A stretch of DNA of 16,839 nucleotides, taken from CBDUBU01 sp965365465 (lineage in GTDB: Bacteria; Bacteroidota; Rhodothermia; Rhodothermales; DASSAV01). Shown here in pieces: positions 1 through 6,845 of this stretch. Each line of letters opens with the position of its first letter. Within the stretch, counting starts at the first letter, position 1. Position numbers and translations under genes: made by a program. The notes under the pieces are model-generated. The model was not told the origin of the DNA. It made no database searches and was given only the letters and a program-made list of their open reading frames with translations. The stretch is taken from contig CBDUBU010000056.1 in the NCBI GenBank assembly GCA_965365465.1, positions 1-16,839 of the forward strand, given 5' to 3'.

Positions 1-28
1 TTTATAGAGAGCGAAACTCATTGTTTAG

Positions 29-1069
29 ACAAGCTCTTACGCCGAAGGCAAAAGCGCCCCCAATACCGGGACCCGACCAGCCCGGGCGCACCTTTTTTTC
101 GGCATCGCTTCAGGAGAAAACAGCCTTGTTTCGACGCTAAGATGGGGGGTTGGCGCTGGTATTCAGGGAGCAGACCCCCTGCAACAGTGGGCCTACCGAA
201 CAGAAGCCTTTTATCAGGCGTCCCGCCTGTGGGGAGCCGCATCACTGGAGACCGGGAGGTATGCGCTGCGTCCGTCTATTTCGGTCTTTGATCGGCCTTT
301 TTCGGCCTTCCTGATTGGGAATCGGCAGCAACCATACCGGCAAAGATTCGAAGAACGCGGGGTTTCTGTAGGAGTAAGGCTTCCTGTTGTGCTGGAATCG
401 AATGTGTTTCAGACCTATTCTTCCTTGGCGGCGTTAGGGAAGTTCCGGCAGGTGCGAAGGATAGACAGGCGCAGTAGTCCGGAAACCCCATTTTCTAATC
501 GGCTCACGTTAAGCACATCCGGGTACATTGCGCACCGGCTGCAATCCAACCACCGGGATCTTATTCCAAACAGTGGGAGGATAGTTCGATTTTCCACGGA
601 AGTGGATGTGTGGTCCGAACAGGCTTCCCGAAGCCGGGCGTTCACAGGTAACCTGAGTTATTTCCTGCCGTGGCTCAAGCGTTATAACCAGGGGTTGCAC
701 GTGAGCGGCGGAATCCTGATTCAGAATCACGGCGCCGTTTTCAATACGGATCGCTTCCTGCCTCGTGGTCGTGAAGACATGGCGCTGGGCCAGGGAACGT
801 ACTTCCGGTATGGGATAGAATACCTTCGTCCCCTTTGCTACATCGACAATGGGCTGGTGCTGCTGCCGCTGTATCTGAAAGCGCTGTATGCTTATGGATT
901 TGCGGAGACACTGCACCGTGCTGGTGAATGGCATCAAGCATCCAGACTGGCAAGCGCAGGAGCCGGGGTCGGAATACAGTTGAAACTTTTCCTTTTACTG
1001 GATGCGGAGATCAGAATCGGCGCGGCGCGCCAGCTTCACGATAACGAGTGGAAGTTCGTCTTTCGCTAA
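29..1069 (+). CDS. Outer-membrane beta-barrel protein, C-terminal part; 5' end missing and probably frameshifted
   Basis: The frame is open from 29 to the TAA at 1067-1069, but codons 29-388 contain no ATG, GTG or TTG. That stretch still reads as coding, so the gene cannot start inside it. In-frame stops lie at 5-7 and 26-28. The frame +1 to this one is open from the window edge to 140 and reads as a plausible Pro-rich linker (NSLFRQALTPKAKAPPIPG). Restoring one T in the T7 run at 93-99 would join the two frames. The protein has alternating aromatic/polar strands and barrel-like motifs near the end (FLPRGREDMALGQGTYFRYG, then YIDNG and LKALYAYGF), as in C-terminal barrels of Omp85-like proteins or of surface proteins with an N-terminal beta-propeller. 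No catalytic site is visible. The outer-membrane barrel call is moderate and the family uncertain. The gene may be a pseudogene, a sequencing error or phase-variable. Confidence 0.55.
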   Translation, partial: TSSYAEGKSAPNTGTRPARAHLFFGIASGENSLVSTLRWGVGAGIQGADPLQQWAYRTEAFYQASRLWGAASLETGRYALRPSISVFDRPFSAFLIGNRQQPYRQRFEERGVSVGVRLPVVLESNVFQTYSSLAALGKFRQVRRIDRRSSPETPFSNRLTLSTSGYIAHRLQSNHRDLIPNSGRIVRFSTEVDVWSEQASRSRAFTGNLSYFLPWLKRYNQGLHVSGGILIQNHGAVFNTDRFLPRGREDMALGQGTYFRYGIEYLRPLCYIDNGLVLLPLYLKALYAYGFAETLHRAGEWHQASRLASAGAGVGIQLKLFLLLDAEIRIGAARQLHDNEWKFVFR

Positions 1070-1229
1070 ATAAATATGCCATTCAACTGCTGATTGGCAA
1101 GAAAATTATGGATAAATGTCGTAGCTTCCATAGCCTATCTGGAGATGCAAGCTATATATTCCTGGGCGCTTAAATACGTTGAATGTGTTCTGACGAGACG
1201 CACCTTTCCTGTAACTGGGGATCAAAAAG

Positions 1230-1631
1230 ATGGCAAAGGCTCACGCATCTAAAGCAGCCGGAATTTCTCGCAAACGGAGCAGGTTCAACCACAAGGTGGC
1301 ACTTCTTTCGAAGCGGTTCCGGTATGCTAATCGTCGCACGATGTTGGGGCAGGCGCGGCTGTTCGGGGACCGAATAGAGTTGATCGTCTGGGGTCTGCTC
1401 GGTCGTCGGAAATGCGTAATTCCCCTGGTGCGCATCCTCGAACTGAATTACCATCCGCTGGACAACGACAACAACCTGTCTATCTATCTGGATACGGACG
1501 AGGTTATCCATCTGCGCATGGAGGATGCACACCTCTGGAGAGAGCACTATGAACGCTGGCTCAGTTACCACGTCCTGGCCAGCGCCAAGATAATGAGTGA
1601 GCAGGAAAAGGCCTCTGCAATCTCGGGTTGA
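1230..1631 (+). CDS. Hypothetical protein, 133 aa, possible PH-like fold
   Basis: ATG at 1230 is preceded by GGGG at 1217-1220, about nine bases upstream, which supports this start. The first 35 residues are very basic (SRKRSRFNHK, KRFRYANRR). The rest alternates hydrophobic and charged residues in a beta-rich pattern, VIPLVRILELNYHPL then NNLSIYLDTDEVIHL, followed by a helix-like WREHYERWL. This order of strands ending in a helix resembles small PH/GRAM-like domains, but I recognise no family by motif. There is no signal peptide or membrane segment, so it is probably cytoplasmic. An antisense frame of the same length covers the site, but this strand has the better start signal and composition. 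It lies 92 bases ahead of the zinc-ribbon gene and could share a transcript with it. Function unknown. Confidence 0.55.
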   Translation: MAKAHASKAAGISRKRSRFNHKVALLSKRFRYANRRTMLGQARLFGDRIELIVWGLLGRRKCVIPLVRILELNYHPLDNDNNLSIYLDTDEVIHLRMEDAHLWREHYERWLSYHVLASAKIMSEQEKASAISG

Positions 1632-1662
1632 CCTGTGCTGCGGGTGAACCTCAAGAGCGTTG

Positions 1663-1699
1663 CAGGGTTAAAGCCAGAGGGTTTCATCCCGGAACCCTG
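1663..1699 (+). other. Inverted repeat ahead of the zinc-ribbon gene
   Basis: CAGGGTT at 1663-1669 is perfectly complementary to AACCCTG at 1693-1699. The 23-base interior contains a possible inner GGG/CCC pairing. The structure ends 24 bases before the ATG at 1724 and has no T tract, so it is not a simple terminator. It could be a leader hairpin affecting translation of the next gene, or chance. Confidence 0.3.
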
Positions 1700-1723
1700 A
1701 ACGAAAACTAAAAAACGTTGCTC

Positions 1724-2098
1724 ATGGAAAGGCTTCAATGTAAAGCGTGCGGATGCTACAGCATGGTTCCCATGGAGGTTTCGGTCGAAGGGGATGAGCA
1801 GACGATTCTGGGGGGAGAGCAGGAGTCACGCTTCTACACGTGTCATGTGTGCGGGGATAACTGGCTTTCGGTCAAGGAAACTTCGCGGAAAGGAGACTGC
1901 CAGCTTACATTTATCCATCAAATGGGTATGGAGCCTGTGCTGAAAAGAATAGCCCACCTCCAGACGCATATAGTGGTTGCCGACAACACCGTCGAACGAT
2001 GGGAATACTTTATCGACGACGATGAGATCGAGGCTTCTACCTGGCACGAAAAGCTTACGACGCGCCGCACCGTCCTCAAGTCGATTTGCTGTAACTGA
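1724..2098 (+). CDS. Zinc-ribbon protein of unknown function, 124 aa
   Basis: Two CxxC knuckles are visible, CKAC at residues 6-9 and CHVC at 40-43, with the usual following Gly in each (CGC, CGD). This is the signature of a two-knuckle zinc ribbon, about 30 residues apart. The remainder is charged, predicted soluble and helical, ending in TRRTVLKSICCN. There is no signal peptide or membrane segment. I chose ATG 1724; a TTG at 1718 is in frame but offers only two more residues. No clear Shine-Dalgarno sequence precedes it, which is common in Bacteroidota. Zinc ribbons of this size bind nucleic acid or partner proteins, but no specific family is recognised. It is followed at once by a terminator, so it is the last gene of its transcript. 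Confidence 0.7.
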   Translation: MERLQCKACGCYSMVPMEVSVEGDEQTILGGEQESRFYTCHVCGDNWLSVKETSRKGDCQLTFIHQMGMEPVLKRIAHLQTHIVVADNTVERWEYFIDDDEIEASTWHEKLTTRRTVLKSICCN

Positions 2099-2109
2099 TC
2101 TCTGCCGGC

Positions 2110-2132
2110 AACAGGGTTTCCTCCTGTTTTTT
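2110..2132 (+). terminator. Rho-independent terminator after the zinc-ribbon gene
   Basis: AACAGG at 2110-2115 pairs with CCTGTT at 2123-2128 across a seven-base loop, followed by TTTT at 2129-2132. It starts 12 bases after the stop codon at 2096-2098 and acts on + strand transcripts. The reverse strand has no T tract after the stem, so it should not terminate the convergent SCO gene. Confidence 0.6.
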
Positions 2133-2164
2133 ACAGGTATGCCCCTTTCAGAGCTTGACTGACA

Positions 2165-3106
2165 TCAAGAAGCAGGCGCGTAGCGCTCATCCAGTGCTCT
2201 GGCGATTTCGGCCATGATTTCCTGGGTAGTCCACCGGTTGCCTCGCCATATTTTGCGCACCCGTCCTTCAGGTCCTATCAGCACTGTCGATAAGCTGTGA
2301 TTGATGATGTCGCCCTCTGGTTCGTAGAAGACACCGAAGAGCGTTGCAACAGTTCCGATTTGTTCAGGGCTTCCTGTTGCAAAGCGCCACTGGCGGGTGT
2401 CATTGGTATATCGTTTTGCATATTCCGCCAGAACTTCGGGGGTATCATAACCGGGGTCGAAGCTGATGCTAAGCATCTGAACGGCATCTCCATATTGCTC
2501 CCGGATAGGGGGCTGGAGTCTTGCAAAGTTCTGCGACATGAGCGGGCAGAAATCGGGCAGTGGGCAGCGCGTGTATATAAAAGTCAGCAGCAGAGCGCCT
2601 TCCGAAAAGTCGGTGGAACGCAGGGTGTCGCCTTTCTGATCGATCAGCTCGAAAGGCGGCACGGGGTCGCCTTCCTGCAAGACGGGAGTTCCGGCAGGTA
2701 TTTCGAGGTCAGGCATATTGGCGGAAGCCGGGTGTGCAGCTATGGCATCATCCGGCAGTTTCGTGATTGAAGAGATCCAGGAACTGTCACGGTTGAGGGT
2801 AAGAGAGAATGAGATGGCGTCGCCTTCTTCCAGATTCTCCAGTTCCTTCGCAGAACGCGCTTTGAAGGACATAACCATTGCAGGCATCAGTCCGGGCACA
2901 TCTTCATGCTCGATGATGAGGGTTCGAAGGTCATCGCCGAACCCTGCAATGCGTCCCTGCACCTCGTACGTACGTGAGTAGTTGCAGCCAGCCAGCACCG
3001 TCGCTAGAAAAAACACGATGGGCAAGGCGGATCTTACCGGTGGAACTGATTCTCTGACATCCGTTCTGTCCATTTTTGCAGCTACTTTTCTCCAGGGCAA
3101 AATCAT
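2165..3106 (-). CDS. Lipoprotein with CusF-like copper-binding domain fused to a SCO1/SenC domain
   Basis: SCO proteins are thioredoxin-fold copper metallochaperones that help build the CuA site of cytochrome c oxidase and can also act as thiol reductases. Numbering from the 3106 start, a signal segment ends in lipobox LAGC with acylated Cys41, placing the protein on the membrane facing the periplasm. Residues about 47-115 match the CusF-like copper-binding domain, with His67 and the Met-rich PGLMPAMVMSF. Residues about 145-308 are the SCO domain. Its copper ligands appear as Cys181 and Cys187 (YTRCPLPDFCPLM) and His270 (IINHSLS). The CPLPDFC spacing is wider than the classical CxxxC. A shorter start at Met12 (3071-3073) is equally possible, since neither has a clear ribosome site. 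No cytochrome oxidase gene lies in the window. The gene converges on the zinc-ribbon gene. Confidence 0.85.
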   Translation of the reverse strand: MILPWRKVAAKMDRTDVRESVPPVRSALPIVFFLATVLAGCNYSRTYEVQGRIAGFGDDLRTLIIEHEDVPGLMPAMVMSFKARSAKELENLEEGDAISFSLTLNRDSSWISSITKLPDDAIAAHPASANMPDLEIPAGTPVLQEGDPVPPFELIDQKGDTLRSTDFSEGALLLTFIYTRCPLPDFCPLMSQNFARLQPPIREQYGDAVQMLSISFDPGYDTPEVLAEYAKRYTNDTRQWRFATGSPEQIGTVATLFGVFYEPEGDIINHSLSTVLIGPEGRVRKIWRGNRWTTQEIMAEIARALDERYAPAS

Positions 3107-3203
3107 CTAAGCAACAACGAATCGAAAGACAAAGGGGATGCAGCCGGGAGAGCAGATGAGGGCTGGATTAACCTCAATTTCATGCAAAACGTCGCCGACG
3201 CCA

Positions 3204-3228
3204 CTCTGGGCGCGTCTTCACGCCAGAG
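3204..3228 (-). terminator. Possible weak hairpin at the end of the response regulator gene
   Basis: CTCTGG at 3204-3209 pairs with CCAGAG at 3223-3228. Two further CG pairs form after a one-base bulge, giving an eight-base-loop hairpin that overlaps the stop codon of the response regulator. No T tract follows closely on the minus strand, so termination activity is doubtful. It may only be an mRNA 3' end structure. Confidence 0.25.
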
Positions 3229-3589
3229 AGGCAAGGCATAATTCAATAGCATTCATCAGATTCTTGCGTGTGAAGGGCTTGCTCAAATAGTTATTGAACC
3301 CCGATTCCGTGAAACGTTCGCGATCACCGGGCATCGCATATGCCGTCAATGCGAGCGCGGGAGTGTCGGCATGATGAGGCATTTTCCGGAGAAGGTGCAG
3401 CAAGTCCAGACCGGTCTGCTGCTCGCCCAGGTTAATGTCGAGCAGGAACAGATCGAAATGCTGTTCGGAAGCGCAGGTGAGCGCATTGGCAACACAGGAA
3501 ACGATCTCAATCTCGAATATGGATCGTAGCAGATAGCTCAACAGAGTCTGGGTGTCAGGGTTGTCTTCGACTATGAGAATGCGTTTCAT
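3218..3589 (-). CDS. Single-domain response regulator (receiver domain only)
   Basis: This is a 123-residue stand-alone CheY-like receiver. The motifs are complete: acidic pair Glu8-Asp9 in MKRILIVEDN, phospho-acceptor Asp51 in LFLLDINLG, Thr82 in LALTAYA and Lys104 in YLSKPF. No output domain follows, so it must act by protein contact or as a phosphorelay intermediate. The start is the MKRILIVEDN methionine. A longer open frame runs upstream to 3895, but it overlaps the previous gene and adds no receiver-like sequence. The gene begins 40 bases after the stop of the HhH-barrel gene on the same strand and probably belongs to that operon. No histidine kinase is in the window. Receivers of this kind commonly partner hybrid kinases encoded elsewhere. 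Confidence 0.9.
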   Translation of the reverse strand: MKRILIVEDNPDTQTLLSYLLRSIFEIEIVSCVANALTCASEQHFDLFLLDINLGEQQTGLDLLHLLRKMPHHADTPALALTAYAMPGDRERFTESGFNNYLSKPFTRKNLMNAIELCLASLA

Positions 3590-3629
3590 GTTCTGTTTGT
3601 TTGCAGGACAGGGGGCGGGCATAGGCACG

Positions 3630-5801
3630 TCAGTGTTTCCACTGGAGTTGCAGGCGGTACTCTCTGACGGACGGCGTATATACATCCCATGGTTCATCCG
3701 TGCGAAGCTCGTTGCGGTCAAATCGGGTCCACCCCAGCTTGCCTTGAATACTAAGCCGGTTGGAGGGAGAGAAGGTAAGAAGGACATAGGTTCGCTGTCC
3801 ACGTCCGACGAAAGAAGGCATAGAAAAGGCATAACGCACGTCATTTTCATAGGCGTAGACGCGGGCATCATAGCCGTCTGCATCGAAAACAGCATAGCGA
3901 AAATCTACCCTCACGCGATGCAAGGCAAGCCACTTGATATCCTGGTATAGCAGTAGTCCCCGTTGCACGCGCGTTTCCGGCTTCATGTAACGTGTGGTTT
4001 CGATGCGAAAGCGAAGGCGTAAGCGCTCGCTGAAGAGATAGTCTCCCTGGAAGCGGACTGATTGACGGGAAACCGGACGGACCCCCGCCAAAATCCGATC
4101 TGAAGTTTCATGGATGCTTGCTCTCTGCTCCTGTGTTTCAGAACGCGCCTGAAGTTTGAGCAGGAGCCATTTGCGAGGTTCGTAGGAGACGCTAATCAGG
4201 GCGTCTGAACCGGCTCCTGGTCTTGGCGTCTGGAAGTGCAACCAGGGAAAGTAATACTGGTCGAAGTACGCCGAGACGGTCCATCGGCGCCGAGGGGCCA
4301 ACCGGATTCCTGTATAAATCCCGGTTTCATTCTGCGCCGTGCAAGTTTGTTCGCCGAAAGGGCATCCATGCAGGCTTACGAACTTCGGCGGGTAGCGGCG
4401 TCCGATAACGACTGCTTCTATCCGATCTGCAATCTGGAACTGCACTCCTCCAACGCCTCCGAAAATATTTCCCGGTGAACGCGCCAGTTCGGCAAACAGC
4501 ATATGACTTCCTGCCACGATGCTTGCATAGGCGCCGAGCATGGAAGCTTGCCGGCCTTGAAAAGCGTACCGCTTGTAGGGTTGGGAAGAGCGCTCGAAAG
4601 GAATGGAGAAACGGGAATGGTACGCTATAACTCCGAACTCGGAATGACTGCGCCGGAATGCCAGATTTCCACCCAGGAAGTTTTCTTGCAGCCTGTCTTT
4701 TCTGTCGATTTCCGACAAGGAACGGTGCAGCCCATCATGCCCCAACGAGGATATGCGCGGCAATGAGGCGCTGTCGGGGCGCGTTAATGAAGCGTCCAGA
4801 CTGCGCCGGGAGATCAGCGTTGAGATGGTGATGGAAGGCAGCAGACGTACGGTTGCACCGATGCCGCGAAAGAAACTGTTTTCCTCCGTAGCTCCGTATG
4901 GCAAAATCCCTGCACCGGAACGTGAAACAGGACGCACCGTTTCAGCGCCTTTTCCAAATGCAGCCGACCGGGACAGGATGACACCCTGCCCGAAATTCGC
5001 TGCGAAATCTCCAAGCACAAGGGTTTCCACCCGACCCCAATTCTTGATGGCAGCATGGCCGCTCAGGTAGTCGTAGCCATAGGTGTTTGTAGGCCGGTTC
5101 CACCGGAAAGGCTCGTAGGCATCCTTTTCGAGCGTCAGATTAAAACTGAACTGCTCCCCCCACTGGGCTTGCAACCGGCTCAACATAGCTACTGGAGAAC
5201 CCAGATAGTCTTTCGCAGAGGATAAATGGCTTGCTCTGCGATCTACTCTTTGGCCCACTCGTTGCAGCATATTGAGTCGGAGGGTGCGGCGAGATGGTTG
5301 CGGCTGAGAGGCTACAGGATCAACCTGATTATTGCGGGCGCCGGCGGTCAGGTAGAGTCCCGCTTCCCGCAGCGTATGTTCACTGATGCCTTCAACCTGG
5401 GCCAGTTCATTAACGTCACGAAATGCCCCGACCTGCTCCCGAAAACGTACAATGTTGTGTGCTATTAAAGGCGTGATTGCAGGTATCTGCCCCAGTTCCT
5501 CCGCAGACGCCATGTTGATGTCGAGCGGGTGGTCTGCGATGGAGGCCAGTATCTCGGCAAGTTCCAGTGGATCTCCGTTTCCATCTTCAAGACCCTCCAA
5601 TCCGTTGTCTGTGTCGTACATGATCCGAAGAGAATCCGGAAAGGTCTGGGCGTGCGAATTGTTCGGGACCGTGAAAAGAGCCGGCGCCACAAGCATGATG
5701 AGAACAAGCAGCCGGGAAAAGCAGGAGAGGAATGTCCGGCGCCGGGGCGAATGGCAATCGACTGGTGCGTTGCGAGGTGAAAACCAGCGGTGAGGCGGCA
5801 T
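3630..5801 (-). CDS. Exported helix-hairpin-helix (ComEA-like) domain protein with large outer-membrane barrel-like region
   Basis: The protein has 723 residues. A basic N-region (PRRRTFLSCFSR) and hydrophobic core (LLVLIMLVAPALF) form a signal peptide, with cleavage likely near SHAQ about residue 52. Residues about 91-152 are a helix-hairpin-helix region of ComEA type: LDINMASAEELGQIPAI, a helix, GAFRDVNEL, then VEGISEHTLREAGL. The rest, about 540 residues, is rich in alternating aromatic strands (YYFPWLHFQ, RGLLLYQDIKWL) and ends REYRLQLQWKH, consistent with an outer-membrane barrel. Such fusions are frequent in Bacteroidota but their function is not established. The start at 5799-5801 lies 7 bases after the upstream stop, indicating translational coupling; a longer frame to 6026 overlaps the PorV-like gene and lacks a signal peptide at its N-terminus. 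HhH motifs bind DNA without sequence specificity, so a DNA-handling role is conceivable but unproven. Confidence 0.8.
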   Translation of the reverse strand: MPPHRWFSPRNAPVDCHSPRRRTFLSCFSRLLVLIMLVAPALFTVPNNSHAQTFPDSLRIMYDTDNGLEGLEDGNGDPLELAEILASIADHPLDINMASAEELGQIPAITPLIAHNIVRFREQVGAFRDVNELAQVEGISEHTLREAGLYLTAGARNNQVDPVASQPQPSRRTLRLNMLQRVGQRVDRRASHLSSAKDYLGSPVAMLSRLQAQWGEQFSFNLTLEKDAYEPFRWNRPTNTYGYDYLSGHAAIKNWGRVETLVLGDFAANFGQGVILSRSAAFGKGAETVRPVSRSGAGILPYGATEENSFFRGIGATVRLLPSITISTLISRRSLDASLTRPDSASLPRISSLGHDGLHRSLSEIDRKDRLQENFLGGNLAFRRSHSEFGVIAYHSRFSIPFERSSQPYKRYAFQGRQASMLGAYASIVAGSHMLFAELARSPGNIFGGVGGVQFQIADRIEAVVIGRRYPPKFVSLHGCPFGEQTCTAQNETGIYTGIRLAPRRRWTVSAYFDQYYFPWLHFQTPRPGAGSDALISVSYEPRKWLLLKLQARSETQEQRASIHETSDRILAGVRPVSRQSVRFQGDYLFSERLRLRFRIETTRYMKPETRVQRGLLLYQDIKWLALHRVRVDFRYAVFDADGYDARVYAYENDVRYAFSMPSFVGRGQRTYVLLTFSPSNRLSIQGKLGWTRFDRNELRTDEPWDVYTPSVREYRLQLQWKH

Positions 5802-5808
5802 CCGCTCT

Positions 5809-6705
5809 TTACCAGTACGCGCTAAAGGAAACGGCAGGCGTCCATCCGAGCGCCTCGTGATGCTCCGCAGCGAGATCGGCGGCAATCCGTTTGGCTGTGA
5901 TTCCAACGCCTGCCGTATACCGGGTGGGTTCTGTGGTAATCCCGGTGCGTAACGCCAGCGCTGGTACAGGCAGCACTTCCAGGCCGGCGCGCACCGATAG
6001 AGGGAACCGCGTGTCCTTGCAGGCATCCAGCAGCACCAGCGCTTTTTCTACGGGTTGATAGCCGATGCCAAATGAGAAAGAACGAGGCAGATCTTCTCCG
6101 CGCGTCCATTCCGGCGCATTCACATTTGTGGCGGCAGCCCCCGCTACGATCCCCGGAAAGACAGGAACCTGCCAGCCCAGCGAAAGACCCAACGCACCGG
6201 CGTTGCCGTAACCCGGTATGCTCAAACGATGATACGTAACATCAATGCCTGCATAGAATGAACGGGTGGAGCCCACGCGGAAACCGCGTGCGTACCCTGC
6301 GCTGAAGCCACTCTCTCGATAAGCTTCAAACCCGAATGTGCGGGCCGAGCCGGAAAAGCTTCCCAGGCGTGAAGGCAAGACAAGCGCCAGCGCCGCAAGG
6401 CGAAGCTCCGGCAAACCGAAAGCCTGACTTGCAAACGTAGAGAAGGTGCGCTGCGACAGTATGGCTCGGGATGCCGGGTTGCATCGTCCCCACGGATCGC
6501 CGGGAAGACCTGTTGCGGCGTTGCCGAGCGCCACGCTTCTTGCACCTCCTTCTGCAAATTGTGCAAAAGAATCTGCCGGCGCACTGGAAACTGCGCAGAG
6601 CATCACGCACACCAAACACAGGAGAGGAAGTCTGTACACGGCGCGGGAGAGAGTGGAAAGAGGGCGGGGAAAAGTATTTTCAATCTGACCGGAAAACCAG
6701 CCCAT
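5809..6705 (-). CDS. PorV/PorQ-like outer-membrane beta-barrel protein
   Basis: The protein is about 298 residues from the Met at 6703-6705. A signal peptide (RLPLLCLVCVMLCAVSSAP) ends near SFAQ. The first mature segment, EGGARSVALGNAATG followed by DPWGRCNPASRA, matches the start of the PorV/PorQ and FadL-related barrels (GARA-G-G, then a W-NPA motif). The remainder is alternating Gly/aromatic strands ending in FSAYW, with a C-terminal aromatic as in outer-membrane proteins. PorV is a shuttle subunit of the type IX secretion system; this is a family-level match, not proof of that role. AGGAGG sits only one base before this ATG, unusually close, so a downstream start is possible. The longer frame to 6759 gives a poorer N-terminus. 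It is the first gene of the operon with the HhH-barrel protein and response regulator, and is divergent from the PorD-like gene. Confidence 0.75.
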   Translation of the reverse strand: MGWFSGQIENTFPRPLSTLSRAVYRLPLLCLVCVMLCAVSSAPADSFAQFAEGGARSVALGNAATGLPGDPWGRCNPASRAILSQRTFSTFASQAFGLPELRLAALALVLPSRLGSFSGSARTFGFEAYRESGFSAGYARGFRVGSTRSFYAGIDVTYHRLSIPGYGNAGALGLSLGWQVPVFPGIVAGAAATNVNAPEWTRGEDLPRSFSFGIGYQPVEKALVLLDACKDTRFPLSVRAGLEVLPVPALALRTGITTEPTRYTAGVGITAKRIAADLAAEHHEALGWTPAVSFSAYW

Positions 6706-6845
6706 ACCTCCTGCTTCTCTGTTTCTTCGCAAGCCTGGAATGGAATGCGCGGTCTGCACAAACGGCTTCGGAAACAGGAACTGTGCCTCCGGGTTACAAT
6801 CCCGTTTCGACCAGACAGTTTTCTCGAACGCATCATTGGATCCTT
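6706..6845. promoter_or_regulatory. Divergent intergenic region between PorV-like and PorD-like genes
   Basis: These 140 bases separate two genes read outwards and must carry a promoter for each unless a longer start is used. I find no convincing Bacteroidota-type -33/-7 boxes by eye. The assignment rests on gene orientation only. Confidence 0.4.

Noticed and set aside
1073..1102. Five-base inverted repeat TGCCA/TGGCA after the barrel gene
   Set aside because: The stem is short, the loop long and there is no T tract, so it does not support a terminator.
3590..3895. Upstream extension of the response regulator frame
   Set aside because: It runs inside the 3' end of the HhH-barrel gene and adds no domain; the receiver begins exactly at MKRILIVEDN.
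6471..6845. Upstream extension of the PorD-like gene
   Set aside because: This part lies on the reverse of the PorV-like signal peptide region, and the true signal peptide begins at ATG 6846.
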